Below are positions 1 through 8,951 of a stretch of DNA of 64,000 bases, piece after piece. The DNA is taken from contig NZ_KV823273.1 of assembly GCF_001815905.1 (NCBI RefSeq), forward strand, positions 1 to 64,000, given 5' to 3'. The position numbers and the translations under genes are program-made. The DNA is from Brevibacterium sp. HMSC07C04. GTDB lineage: Bacteria; Actinomycetota; Actinomycetes; Actinomycetales; Brevibacteriaceae. Each line of letters begins with the position of its first letter. Position 1 is the first letter of the stretch. Below the pieces are notes generated by a model that was not told the DNA's origin, ran no database searches, and was given only the letters and a program-made list of their open reading frames with translations.

Positions 1-34
1 TAAGGCCCGGTGCCCATGTGGGCACCGGGCCTTA
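1..34 (-). terminator. Terminator hairpin downstream of gpmA
   Basis: A perfect 15-bp stem (bases 1-15 with 20-34) closes a 4-nt loop. It lies 37 bp past the gpmA stop on the minus strand. The U-run is poor, which is normal in high-GC actinomycetes. It may also serve a gene that ends left of the window. Confidence 0.8.
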
Positions 35-70
35 AGCGTTGGTTCTGAGCTCAGAGCATCAGCGCACCAG

Positions 71-817
71 TCATTTCTTGCCCTGGGCGGCAACCGCGGC
101 TGCGGCTTCGGCTGCCGCTTCGGGATCGAGGTAGCGGCCACCGGGGTTCACTGGCTTCAAATCTTCGTCGAGCTCGTAGTGCAGCGGAATGCCGGTGGGG
201 ATGTTCAGCCCCACGATGTCGTCGTCACTGATGCCGTCGAGGTGCTTGACGAGCGCGCGCAGCGAGTTTCCGTGCGCTGTGATCAGAACAGTGCGGCCCA
301 GCTGGAGGTCTGGGACAATCGAGTCGTACCAGTACGGCAGCAGACGCTTGATGACGTCCTCCAGGCATTCGGTGCGCGGGATGGCAGAACCCAGGTTTGC
401 GTAGCGCGCCTGCCCTGCCTGTGACCATTCCGAGCTGTCGTCGAGTTCCGGCGGCGGTGTGTCGAAGGACCGGCGCCAGATCATGAACTGCTCTTCGCCG
501 AATTCTTCGCGGACTTCGGCCTTGTTCTTGCCCTGCAGCGCACCGTAGTGGCGTTCGTTCAGCCGCCATGAGCGTTTGACGTCGATCCAGGAACGGTCAG
601 CGGTTTCCAGGGCAAGGTTCGAGGTGATGATGGCGCGCTTCAGGCGCGAGGTGTGCAGAACATCGGGCGCCAGCCCGGCTTCTGTCAGCAGCTCCCCCGC
701 CCGGGCGGCTTCGGCGCGGCCCTTGTCAGTCAGGGGCACGTCAACCCAGCCGGTGAAGAGGTTCTTCTTGTTCCATTCGCTTTCGCCGTGGCGCAGCAGC
801 ACGAGGTTGTAAGTCAT
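71..817 (-). CDS. gpmA: 2,3-bisphosphoglycerate-dependent phosphoglycerate mutase
   Basis: Interconverts 3- and 2-phosphoglycerate in cytosolic glycolysis and gluconeogenesis. The 248-residue protein has the usual family length. It opens with the histidine-phosphatase signature [10 protein letters not shown], placing the phospho-accepting histidine at residue 10. It also has the family segments [17 protein letters not shown] and [17 protein letters not shown], the latter with the second catalytic histidine. The C-terminus is an Ala-rich tail of about 20 residues. In mycobacteria gpm1 lies close to mshA and a YbjN gene, as here. A terminator-like hairpin lies just upstream, so it may have its own promoter or depend on read-through from the mshA operon. 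Confidence 0.97.
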   Translation of the reverse strand: MTYNLVLLRHGESEWNKKNLFTGWVDVPLTDKGRAEAARAGELLTEAGLAPDVLHTSRLKRAIITSNLALETADRSWIDVKRSWRLNERHYGALQGKNKAEVREEFGEEQFMIWRRSFDTPPPELDDSSEWSQAGQARYANLGSAIPRTECLEDVIKRLLPYWYDSIVPDLQLGRTVLITAHGNSLRALVKHLDGISDDDIVGLNIPTGIPLHYELDEDLKPVNPGGRYLDPEAAAEAAAAVAAQGKK

Positions 818-838
818 AGCCCTATTCTTCCATGTGAG

Positions 839-874
839 GTCAGTCCTCGGCGGTTCTATCCGCCGAGGACTGAC
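839..874 (-). terminator. Hairpin between the ybjN-like gene and gpmA
   Basis: Bases 839-853 pair perfectly with 860-874 around a 6-nt loop. The hairpin starts 8 bp after the stop of the 883-1419 gene and ends 22 bp before the gpmA start. It probably terminates or attenuates the mshA operon transcript. Confidence 0.75.
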
Positions 875-882
875 TGCCTGTC

Positions 883-1419
883 TCAGTCGGTGTCGGTCTC
901 GGTGAACGTGCCGATGAACTCGTTGTCGTCGTTATCCAGCAGGTGTTTGAACGCTTCGAGGTTGCGAGTGGATTCGCCGCGGGCGATCCTCCACGCCCAT
1001 TCGCGCTTCATGGATGTGAGAAAGCCGTGGACCAGCAGATCATTGAAGCTGCCGTCAGACACTGTGAGGACTTCGCCCATCACCTGATCGATGATCTCGG
1101 CCGTCCACGCGGATGCGGGGATCGATGCGCGCAGGTAGACGTCCCCGTGCGGGTCGAGGAAGAACGACACCAGGTGAAGTATCTGATTGCGGCGCAGCAT
1201 CCACCGGTAGAACGCGGCGTGGTTTTCATCGGGCCTGCGCATGAGGAACGCCTGCAGGTCGACCCGGCTGGGTGTGAAGCGCACCGACACTGTGGTTTTG
1301 AGCTTCTTTTCGCCTGGCAGCGTGACCACCAGGTGGCCGACGTCGACCACGTCGAACTCGACCTGCGCGTCTTTGGCCCACGCAACCAGCGCAGATGCTG
1401 TTTCTTCGATCGGCGTCAT
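883..1419 (-). CDS. YbjN domain-containing protein
   Basis: A 178-residue YbjN-fold protein (type III secretion chaperone-like fold). The conserved stretch [19 protein letters not shown], followed by a hydrophobic strand and [10 protein letters not shown], is typical of actinobacterial members. The biochemical role of the family is not settled. Its ATG overlaps the mshA stop by 4 bp (ATGA, 1416-1419), so it is translationally coupled to mshA. The order mshA-YbjN-gpm is conserved in Actinomycetota (Rv0486-Rv0487 region), which supports the assignment and suggests a link to mycothiol or redox physiology. Confidence 0.88.
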   Translation of the reverse strand: MTPIEETASALVAWAKDAQVEFDVVDVGHLVVTLPGEKKLKTTVSVRFTPSRVDLQAFLMRRPDENHAAFYRWMLRRNQILHLVSFFLDPHGDVYLRASIPASAWTAEIIDQVMGEVLTVSDGSFNDLLVHGFLTSMKREWAWRIARGESTRNLEAFKHLLDNDDNEFIGTFTETDTD

Positions 1420-2675
1420 TCGTTCCTCCCCGCGGACTGTTGGCCCGCTCCGGCGGCAGTGAGTGCTGCCATTACCTTCTCAGCACAGGCCTGCCACGTA
1501 AACCTCTGCACACGTTCGCGGGCTGCCTGGCCCAGACGTTCCCGCAGCTGCGCATCGTCAAGCAGCCGGGCGAGCGCCTCCGCCCAGCTTCTGTGGTCGC
1601 GGCCTTCCAGAAGCACTCCCGTCGTCCCGCTGTCGACAATGACTTCCAACCCGCCCACGCGGGAGGCCAGTACGGTACGACCGGCGGCTGACGCCTCGGC
1701 GGCGACAAAGCCGAACGACTCCGAACGCGACGGCACAATCACAACGTCAGCCGCCCGGTACCAGTCGGCGAGCTCTTCGGCGGGCACGGGTTCGCGGACC
1801 TTCAAACTGTCTGCCACTCCCAGGCGTCCGGCGAGTTCGGCGTACACGCTTGCGTGCGCGTCCCCGGAAACCGCGCCCAGCTGGACCATGCGCGTTCGGG
1901 CCGCCAGATCCGGGCGCACCGACCGCAGTGATGCGAGTGCTTCAATTGCCAGATCGGTTCCCTTGACCCGCTGCATCCGGCCGACCCCCAGCACCAGCAG
2001 GTCGGCGTCCGCCCCGACACGGCGGCGTGCCTGAGCTTGATCGCCGGGGGTGAATACGTCTGTTCGCACGCCCGGCGGCACGGTGAGAACTCTGTCGGAG
2101 GCAGCCCCCAGCAGTTCGCGTGCGTCTTCGGCTTCTGCCGGGGTGTTGGCCACGATGATGTCGGCCGTCTGGGCGATCCGCCGTTCAGCTTCCAGCCGTT
2201 GGGACGGTTCGCGGTGGCCAGGGAAGTCGCGCTCTTTGACCGCGGCGATCGTGTGAAATGACACGGCAGTCTTCTTGCGCGGCTGAGCCCGCAGGGCGGC
2301 ATCGGCCGAGATCCAGTAGTGCGCCCACACAAAGCCGGCTGCCCGGTAGTCAGAATGTTCGCTCAGCTGTCCGGCAAGGCGGTCGATGTCATCAGCCAGT
2401 TCGTCTTTTGTTTCTGCTCTCGTGCTCAGCAGGTGAACTCGGATGCGGGGACCCAACTGACGAGGTGCCGTTTGGCTGCCGCTTTGCAGCTGCGGGTCGG
2501 CTGTGAAGATGTCGACTGTGTGCCCGGCTGCGGCAAGTTCTTCCGCGACGTTGAGGGCGTAGACGTTGAGGCCTCCGGCATCACCGGCACCGGGCTGGGC
2601 GGCCGGGGAGGTGTGCAGGGAGATGAGCGCCAAACGGCGAGCGGGCGGGTTCGGCATCGGCGGCTCAGCTGTCAA
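1416..2675 (-). CDS. mshA: D-inositol-3-phosphate glycosyltransferase (mycothiol step 1)
   Basis: Transfers GlcNAc from UDP-GlcNAc to 1L-myo-inositol 1-phosphate, the first committed step of mycothiol synthesis. The 419-residue protein is a GT-B family 4 glycosyltransferase. The N-terminal motif SLHTSPAAQPGAGDAGGLNVY is the MshA signature. GRMQRVKGTDLAIEAL marks the start of the C-terminal domain, and ESFGFVAAEASAAGRTVLAS carries the EX7E-type nucleotide-sugar site. The start overlaps the upstream hydrolase gene by 11 bp. An alternative ATG lies six codons in (MPNPPARR). It is the third gene of a four-gene minus-strand operon (3776 to 883). Confidence 0.96.
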   Translation of the reverse strand: MTAEPPMPNPPARRLALISLHTSPAAQPGAGDAGGLNVYALNVAEELAAAGHTVDIFTADPQLQSGSQTAPRQLGPRIRVHLLSTRAETKDELADDIDRLAGQLSEHSDYRAAGFVWAHYWISADAALRAQPRKKTAVSFHTIAAVKERDFPGHREPSQRLEAERRIAQTADIIVANTPAEAEDARELLGAASDRVLTVPPGVRTDVFTPGDQAQARRRVGADADLLVLGVGRMQRVKGTDLAIEALASLRSVRPDLAARTRMVQLGAVSGDAHASVYAELAGRLGVADSLKVREPVPAEELADWYRAADVVIVPSRSESFGFVAAEASAAGRTVLASRVGGLEVIVDSGTTGVLLEGRDHRSWAEALARLLDDAQLRERLGQAARERVQRFTWQACAEKVMAALTAAGAGQQSAGRNE

Positions 2676-3462
2676 AGAACTCGCCCAGTATGCGGCGCAC
2701 GTCCTGGCGTCCGCGCCACAGAATGGAGCCTCGCGGCAGCACTTCGAGGCGAGCGTGTGGGAAGGCGTCAGCGTATTTCTGTGCGACTTCGACCGGGTGG
2801 CTGGTGTCTTCTTCGTGTGTCAGCACGAGAACATCGCCTGCGAAATCTGAGGCTCCCGCCGGATTGTCCACGGCAGTCCTGCACGCTAAGCCGATGCCGT
2901 CTTCGAGGTCGGTTGTCATGATTGCCCGGGCCCGTCCGCGCGCAAACTGCTGGGCTTCGGGCATCTGCCGGACTTCGGGGGCTTCGCGTTCCGCAAGGGC
3001 CCTGGCGAGGCCGTCTTCGTCGCCTTGTGCGACATAGCTGCGCAGCATGTCGGTGTAGGCGGCGAAGTTCTCCATCAGGTGTTCCGGCGGCGCTGTCCAC
3101 GACGCGGGCAGGACGAACGCGGCCTTTTTCAGCCCGCGCGCTGCGTGGTGGCCGTCGGTGATGAGTCTGGCGAGAGCACCAGCGCTCATGGACACCCCGA
3201 GTGCGCGATCGGCGTTCGTGCGTTCGAGAACACCGGCAAGCGCCTGGGCAAGCATCGGATATTCCCAGCCTGGACCGGGCGATGGATTGCCCCCGTGGCC
3301 GGGCATGTGGGGAAAGACTCTTGTGCCGCGGATGCCCGCCGCAAAAGGCCGGGTGTCGCGGATGCTGCCGCCGAAGCCGTGGGCGAAGACGGTCGTGGGC
3401 TCGCCCGAGCCGATGATGGCCGTGTAGTGCTCATCCGCGCCCGGCAGGTTGGTGCGCGTCAC
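2665..3462 (-). CDS. Alpha/beta hydrolase
   Basis: A 265-residue alpha/beta hydrolase. It has an HGFGGS oxyanion-hole region near residue 28 and a nucleophile elbow GVSMSAGA with the probable catalytic serine. Acidic and histidine candidates occur in THEEDTSHPVE. The catalytic histidine is not in the classical C-terminal position, so enzyme activity is uncertain. Overall it looks like the RsbQ or alpha/beta-hydrolase-6 group. It overlaps the upstream DUF2516 gene by ATGA and mshA by 11 bp, so the four genes are one translation unit. Substrate unknown. Confidence 0.85.
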   Translation of the reverse strand: MTRTNLPGADEHYTAIIGSGEPTTVFAHGFGGSIRDTRPFAAGIRGTRVFPHMPGHGGNPSPGPGWEYPMLAQALAGVLERTNADRALGVSMSAGALARLITDGHHAARGLKKAAFVLPASWTAPPEHLMENFAAYTDMLRSYVAQGDEDGLARALAEREAPEVRQMPEAQQFARGRARAIMTTDLEDGIGLACRTAVDNPAGASDFAGDVLVLTHEEDTSHPVEVAQKYADAFPHARLEVLPRGSILWRGRQDVRRILGEFFDS

Positions 3463-3776
3463 CTTCTGTGGCGGCGGGATTCAATGGCACGCAGCTTCTT
3501 GGCCATATCGCCCAAGTAGATGCCTGCCGCCACAACGCTGGCAATGCCCAGCAGACCGAGACCGCTCCTGACTCCGGTGAGTGGGAGGTTGGCGAAGGCC
3601 AAAGCGGCGGCCACACCCAGGATGCTGCACCACAGCGCCTTGGAGTGGCGGTCAATTGCCTTGTACGCCTCGTCGGAGAATCGCAGCGAATCGATGAACG
3701 CGATCGTCGTCAGAGCAAAGACGCCCACCTGGATGAGCATCATGATTCCCATTTGAATGTTCCCAAGCACCAGCAT
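3459..3776 (-). CDS. DUF2516 family small membrane protein
   Basis: A 105-residue protein with three hydrophobic helices (about residues 9-29, 47-65 and 72-90) and a basic C-terminus. The pattern FIDSLRFSDEAY...KALWCSILGVAA...GIYLGDM matches the actinobacterial DUF2516 family, whose function is unknown. It is the first gene of the hydrolase-mshA-ybjN operon. The ATG at 3776 has no competing upstream start. Confidence 0.8.
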   Translation of the reverse strand: MLVLGNIQMGIMMLIQVGVFALTTIAFIDSLRFSDEAYKAIDRHSKALWCSILGVAAALAFANLPLTGVRSGLGLLGIASVVAAGIYLGDMAKKLRAIESRRHRR

Positions 3777-3869
3777 GGTGCCATTCTAGACTGCGCGGAC
3801 CGGCACCTCGTGAGCCTTCAGGTTCTGTGCTGTCCTCGGCGGCTTTCCGACCTGGCTGCCCAGCGGAGA

Positions 3870-4997
3870 TCACTCTCCGTCAAGTTCCGGCAGGCCCGGC
3901 AGGACGTCGTCGGCGGCGGCTTCGGTCAGACCGGCAGCGCACATGAGGTCGTGCGCCAACGGACGCAGCATAAGGATGACAGTTTCGTCCAGTCGGCCCT
4001 GAGCAAACGGCGCTTTGACATCCAAGCGCGCCGCCACCGACGCCAAATACTCCTCCGCCGGAACGCGAGACGTTCCCCGGCGCAGCGCAATGCCGAGCAT
4101 GGAACTGCCCTCGGCGAGCGCATCGGTGAGGTTCGCGATCTCCGGCCGCGCATCACCCGTCTGAGTCAGCGTGACGGACCGACGCGCCACGATCCTCACC
4201 ATGCGCATAGAACGGTCGGCGTACTCAGCGGCACGGGCAAGCCGGTTGACCTCGGCCGCGTAACGGCGGGACCGCGCGTTGATGCGGGTGGCCTCCTTCG
4301 ACACGCTGACCGAACTGTGCCACTGATCGACAAAGCTCTGCGTGTCGCGCGCACGCCCCAGCGCACGCTGGGCCGCCCCCTTATCCGCCGTGCGGATGCT
4401 GCGTGAAATGTCCTGCAGAATCTCGGAAATCTCATCGAGCAGAGAAGCTGCCCTGTCCCGCGGAGCCTTGCGCGCATCGTGGGGCACGATAAGGCTCATG
4501 AGAATCGCAACAGAGGCGCCGACGGCAGCGTCGACAGTCCGATCAAACGGATAGGCGTTCAGCGCAGGCGGGACCGTGACCACATAGATGGACTGCACGC
4601 CGATCTGCGTGATGAACAGCGGACCGGAATTGATCAGTGCGCCCACGAGAATGCCGCAGAACATGACCAGCGCCATCTGCCAGATGCCCGTGCCGAACAG
4701 CGACAGCACCAGCTCGCCGGCCAGCACACCGAAAATCGCACCGATGCCGAATTCCGTGGCCCGCCGCAGGCGACGGTCCGTGACAACGCCCGTTCCCACG
4801 GTTGCGGCGACCGCGGCCAAGAACGGGTACTGGTGCCCCAGGACCAGCAGACAGAACGAATACGCAACAACGGCGCCGATGACCACCTGCAGGTACTGGC
4901 CGAAATTCGCCCTGATCCGACGCAGACCCAGCCGAGCGCGCAGCCCCAGGTACGAACCCAGGCGCCGGGCCCGCGACGGCTGCTTGACTGTACTCAC
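3870..4997 (-). CDS. FUSC / aromatic acid exporter (ArAE-like) family protein
   Basis: A 375-residue membrane protein. The N-terminal half has five or six hydrophobic segments (about residues 33-165) with the charged loop TDRRLRRATEFGIGAIFG typical of FUSC/ArAE modules. The C-terminal half is a long soluble helical domain. It has about half the length of full two-module FUSC proteins, as in many actinobacterial members. It is probably an exporter of aromatic or other organic acids; the substrate cannot be read from sequence. It starts with GTG behind a near-perfect AGGAGGAGGTG ribosome site and is divergent from pepN (71 bp between starts). Confidence 0.82.
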   Translation of the reverse strand: MSTVKQPSRARRLGSYLGLRARLGLRRIRANFGQYLQVVIGAVVAYSFCLLVLGHQYPFLAAVAATVGTGVVTDRRLRRATEFGIGAIFGVLAGELVLSLFGTGIWQMALVMFCGILVGALINSGPLFITQIGVQSIYVVTVPPALNAYPFDRTVDAAVGASVAILMSLIVPHDARKAPRDRAASLLDEISEILQDISRSIRTADKGAAQRALGRARDTQSFVDQWHSSVSVSKEATRINARSRRYAAEVNRLARAAEYADRSMRMVRIVARRSVTLTQTGDARPEIANLTDALAEGSSMLGIALRRGTSRVPAEEYLASVAARLDVKAPFAQGRLDETVILMLRPLAHDLMCAAGLTEAAADDVLPGLPELDGE

Positions 4998-5068
4998 TGA
5001 AGCACCTCCTCCTGAAGTCTATATATCGACATTCCACGAAATATGAAAAGCTGGTCGTCGGAGGACCA

Positions 5069-7831
5069 ATGACATCAAATCTCACCCGCACAGAGGCCCA
5101 AGAGCGAGCGCGCCTGCTCACCCTTGAGGCCTATCGCATCAGCCTGGACGTTTCTGGTGCGCCCAACCGCGATATGTCCACGTACGATTCGGTGACGACC
5201 GTGACGTTCACCGCGGCCGAAGATTCCACGACGTTCATCGACATCATCGCCGACTCTGTGTATGCCGTCAGCATCAACGGAAAAGACCTTGACCCCACGA
5301 CAGCTTTCGACGGCTTCCGCGTCACCTTCCCCGTCACGGCCGGACAGAACGAACTGACGGTCGGGGCAAAAGCGCTGTACTCCCGTTCCGGTGAGGGCAT
5401 GCACCGCTTCTTCGACCCCGCAGACGGCAAGGTCTACCTGTACACGCAGTTCGAGCCGACCGACGCCCGCCGCGTCTTCGCCAACTTCGACCAGCCGGAC
5501 CTCAAAGCCGTCTTCGAGTTCGAAGTGACCGCACCGAGCGACTTCACCGTGCTGTCCGGTGGAACCAGCCGACAGTCCGAAGAGGTCGCCAAGGACATCA
5601 CCCGGCACAGCTTCGCCCCCACTCTGCGTCAGTCGAGCTACATCACCTGCGTGTGCGCCGGGCACTACGTTGAGCTCACCGACTCCTACACGCGGACCGG
5701 TGCGGGTGCAGACGGCGCAGACCTCACCATTCCGCTGGGACTGTACGCCCGGGCCAGCCTCGCCGACCACATGGACCCCAAAGCGATCTTCACGGTCACC
5801 AAGCAGGGCCTCGACTTCTTCATGGACTTCTTCGACTACCCCTACCCGTGGGGTAAGTACGACCAGATCTTCGTCCCCGAATACAACCTCGGCGCCATGG
5901 AGAACCCCGGCCTGGTCACCTTCACCGACGACTACCTTTTCCGGGACGCCGTCACCCGACGCCAACTGGAGGCGCGCGCCAACGTCATCCTGCACGAAAT
6001 GGCACACATGTGGTTCGGGGACCTTGCGACCATGACCTGGTGGGATGACCTGTGGCTCAAAGAGTCCTTCGCCGACTACATGGGCGGACTCGCCCTGGCA
6101 GAAGCCACCGAGTTCGACGACGGCTGGGTGTCCTTCGCGCTGTCGCGCAAAGACTGGGCCTACCGCCAAGATCAGTACCCCACAACGCACCCCATCGTCG
6201 CCGACATCCCCGATGTCGAAGCTGCCAAACTCAACTTCGACGGCATCACGTACGCAAAAGGCGCGTCCGTGCTCAAACAGCTGGTCGCCTACGTGGGCAT
6301 TGACGCTTTCCGCGAAGGCTCCCGCCAGTACTTCCGCGACCACGCCTACGGCAGCACCACGCTGGAAGACTTCCTGTCCGCACTCGATGCGGCAGCACCT
6401 GACCGGGACGTCCGCGGCTGGGCCAAAGCCTGGCTGCAGACCACCGGCATGAGCGAAATCGGCATCGACCTCGACGTCGACACGGACGGAACGATCACCT
6501 CCGCAACGGCCTACCAGCGCAACTGCGACGGCTCTGATGTGCTGCGCCCGCACACCATGCGGGTGGGCACATTCACCAAAAACGGTGCCGCCATTGAGCT
6601 CACGGACTCCTTCACCCTCGACTTCGACACCGCAAAGGCCGAAGTCAGCCATCTGGTCGGCGCACCCGCACCGGACCTCCTGCTGGTCAACCACGGCGAC
6701 GACGACTTCGTCAAAATCCGCCTGGACGAAAGATCCACCGCCACCGCGCTGCGTCACGTCAGCCGGCTGGAGGACCCCATGGACCGCGCTCTCGTCTGGT
6801 CGGCGCTGACCAATGCCGCACGGGACGGGCTTCTGCCCGTGACGGACCTCATTGAAGCCCACGCTCGTTCCCTCGGCCGTGAAGACCACGCAGGCATCGC
6901 CGGAGGAGTGTGTGCGACAGTGCTCGGCGCACTCGACCGCTGGACGGCCGACGCCGACCACCCGGAGGCGCTGCGCTCACTGCTGGGCTCAGCACTCGAC
7001 GCTCTCGCTGCGGCCCCCTCCGGCTCCGACGTGCAGCTCGACCTGGCCGAACTGGCACTTGTGCTGGTGCAGCGCGCCGCCGCCCTGACCCAACCGCACC
7101 CCGTGGACACCGCTGGACGCCAGTGGGCTTCGAAGGTTCTCAATGCAGAGCTCGGCAGCGCTCTGAACGACGGGGCCAACGACCTCACCATCGAGCACTC
7201 ACTGCGCTGGCTGGCACTGACCGCGCTGGTCACACAGGGCTGGGCCGACCAGCAGGACATCGATATCGAGGCCAGACTCGACAACACCGGTGCGGGCCTT
7301 CTGCGGGCACGCACAGCGCAGGCTGCCATGCCGCTGGTGTTGGCCAAACAGCGCGCGTTCACCTCAGCCGTTGACGACCACACCCTGTCCAACGATGCAC
7401 TGAGCGCAACCATTCAGGGCTTCATCGCACCGTGTGCCCTGCCGTTGCGCGAACCGTTCGTCAAACAGTACTTCGAGCGACTGGAATCGTTCTGGACTGA
7501 CCATTCGATCGAAATCGCTCGTCGCCTTGTGCTGGGCCTCTACCCCACCTGGAGCAATGACGCACAGCGGGTACTCGACCTGACGAATGCATGGTTGGAC
7601 GACCACCCGCAGGCGCCCGCCGCTCAGAGGCGGCTGCTGATAGAACTCGCCGACAACCAGGCCCGGTCCATCCGCCTGCGCAGGGCAGGCGAACGGACAG
7701 AGAAGCCGGTCGGCACCTCGGGCCACCCTGGGCGGCACCTCAGAGCGGTCAAGGATCAGAACAGCTCTTCGGCCAGAAGCTCCAGCGTTCGCTCCCGGGC
7801 GACCGAAGTGCGCAGGTCCTCGTCTGGATAA
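5069..7831 (+). CDS. pepN: Aminopeptidase N (M1 family zinc metallopeptidase)
   Basis: Cytosolic aminopeptidase releasing N-terminal residues from peptides. Substrate-recognition motif GAMEN is at residues 275-279. The zinc site HEMAH is at 309-313 with the third ligand E332 in WLKESFADY. An ERAP1-like C-terminal helical domain follows. At 920 residues it is about 50-60 longer than usual actinobacterial PepN (about 860). The surplus is a low-complexity Ser/Arg tail after about residue 870, which runs 76 bp into the end of the convergent oxidoreductase gene. The original stop was probably lost. The ATG at 5069 follows a GGAGG-like site. Confidence 0.95.
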   Translation: MTSNLTRTEAQERARLLTLEAYRISLDVSGAPNRDMSTYDSVTTVTFTAAEDSTTFIDIIADSVYAVSINGKDLDPTTAFDGFRVTFPVTAGQNELTVGAKALYSRSGEGMHRFFDPADGKVYLYTQFEPTDARRVFANFDQPDLKAVFEFEVTAPSDFTVLSGGTSRQSEEVAKDITRHSFAPTLRQSSYITCVCAGHYVELTDSYTRTGAGADGADLTIPLGLYARASLADHMDPKAIFTVTKQGLDFFMDFFDYPYPWGKYDQIFVPEYNLGAMENPGLVTFTDDYLFRDAVTRRQLEARANVILHEMAHMWFGDLATMTWWDDLWLKESFADYMGGLALAEATEFDDGWVSFALSRKDWAYRQDQYPTTHPIVADIPDVEAAKLNFDGITYAKGASVLKQLVAYVGIDAFREGSRQYFRDHAYGSTTLEDFLSALDAAAPDRDVRGWAKAWLQTTGMSEIGIDLDVDTDGTITSATAYQRNCDGSDVLRPHTMRVGTFTKNGAAIELTDSFTLDFDTAKAEVSHLVGAPAPDLLLVNHGDDDFVKIRLDERSTATALRHVSRLEDPMDRALVWSALTNAARDGLLPVTDLIEAHARSLGREDHAGIAGGVCATVLGALDRWTADADHPEALRSLLGSALDALAAAPSGSDVQLDLAELALVLVQRAAALTQPHPVDTAGRQWASKVLNAELGSALNDGANDLTIEHSLRWLALTALVTQGWADQQDIDIEARLDNTGAGLLRARTAQAAMPLVLAKQRAFTSAVDDHTLSNDALSATIQGFIAPCALPLREPFVKQYFERLESFWTDHSIEIARRLVLGLYPTWSNDAQRVLDLTNAWLDDHPQAPAAQRRLLIELADNQARSIRLRRAGERTEKPVGTSGHPGRHLRAVKDQNSSSARSSSVRSRATEVRRSSSG

Positions 7832-8844
7832 CCGCCGGCAACAGCCTGCATCATGACCTCGTCGACGCCGCCCTCGGCTGCCAGTTCGCGCAGCTGACGG
7901 GCGGCGTCGGTCGGTGTGCCGATGATGTACGTCTGTGCGAGCTTGTCCGCCACCGCGCGGTGCCCGGCCGACATGACCTCGTCCGTTTCCCGTCCCACCG
8001 TCGGCATGGAGCGCATGGGAGCGCCCACCCGCAGGTTCGCCATCTGGTACAGGAACGGCTGTGCCAGATTCCAGGCCTCTTCCTCGGTTTCAGCGACAAC
8101 CACGTTCGCTGTCATAAAGCTGCGCGGCTGTCTTCCGAACTGGGTTGCTTCGAACTGGTCGCGGTACAGCTGCATAGCCTGCTGTGCGCCGCGACCGGCA
8201 AAATGATTGGCGAACACATAGGGCAGGCCGAGGACTGCTGCCAGCTGGCTCGAATAATTACTGGACCCCAGAAGCCACACCTGGGCTGCAGGACTGACAT
8301 CAAGCTTCGGGGTGGCTCTCAGCGTGTGTTTGCGGTCGCCGAACAGCTCCACGTCCAGCCCTTCGGGGCCCAGCAGGCGAAGAATGTCCATGACGTGCTG
8401 CGGGAAGTTCTCCACGGGATCAATCGGCTGGCCCTCCCGATTGACCACCTGGCCCTCCCCCAGGTGGCCCCACATGGCCATGCGCGTAAACGGGTCGGTG
8501 CCGGGAGCACGCCCAATGCCCAGATCAATCCGGTCGCCGTAGACCGCGGCCAGCAGGGAGAACTGCTCAGCCACCGAATACGGCGCGTGGTTGGGCAGCA
8601 TGACACCGCCAGAGCCCAAGCGAATCCGCGAGGTGTTCTGCCCTAAGTGCATAAGCTCAACTGCGGGATGGCTTGACGCAATGGCCGGCATGTTGTGGTG
8701 TTCGGCCACCCAGTAGCGGGTGTAGCCCAGGGCATCCGCCTTTTCTACAAATGACTTCGACGCCCGCAGAGCGTCACTGGTTGTCTGTTCGCCGCGAACG
8801 GGCACAAGGTCGAGGATCGAAAGCTTCAACGGTGTTTCAGTCAT
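7756..8844 (-). CDS. LLM class flavin-dependent oxidoreductase
   Basis: A 362-residue bacterial luciferase-like TIM-barrel monooxygenase. The features LSILDLVPVRGEQ at the N-terminus, YWVAEHHNMPAIASS and GSGGVMLPNHAPYSVAEQF place it in the YhbW/MsnO8-like LLM subgroup that uses FMNH2 or F420-type cofactors. Substrate unknown. Its 3' end overlaps the pepN C-terminal extension by 76 bp in convergent orientation. The ATG at 8844 has only a distant GGGGTG-type ribosome site. Confidence 0.9.
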   Translation of the reverse strand: MTETPLKLSILDLVPVRGEQTTSDALRASKSFVEKADALGYTRYWVAEHHNMPAIASSHPAVELMHLGQNTSRIRLGSGGVMLPNHAPYSVAEQFSLLAAVYGDRIDLGIGRAPGTDPFTRMAMWGHLGEGQVVNREGQPIDPVENFPQHVMDILRLLGPEGLDVELFGDRKHTLRATPKLDVSPAAQVWLLGSSNYSSQLAAVLGLPYVFANHFAGRGAQQAMQLYRDQFEATQFGRQPRSFMTANVVVAETEEEAWNLAQPFLYQMANLRVGAPMRSMPTVGRETDEVMSAGHRAVADKLAQTYIIGTPTDAARQLRELAAEGGVDEVMMQAVAGGYPDEDLRTSVARERTLELLAEELF

Positions 8845-8951
8845 AATGCCGGAACACCCCTAGTCGAGGAGGAATTCCCCAAGGCCGTCGAGGTGGAGCT
8901 GAGTGGCCGAGGTGGGCTCGGATGGACTGCCGGGAGACGTTGATGAGGAAC

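Noticed and set aside
943-2034. Long plus-strand frame over ybjN and mshA, and a similar one at 11902-13341 over gabT
   Set aside because: Both are antisense to well supported genes with conserved neighbours and contain no family motif.
5075-6961. 628-codon open frame on the minus strand
   Set aside because: It is fully antisense to pepN, which has complete catalytic motifs. The product is Gly/Val-rich without recognisable domains, as expected from codon bias in high-GC genes.
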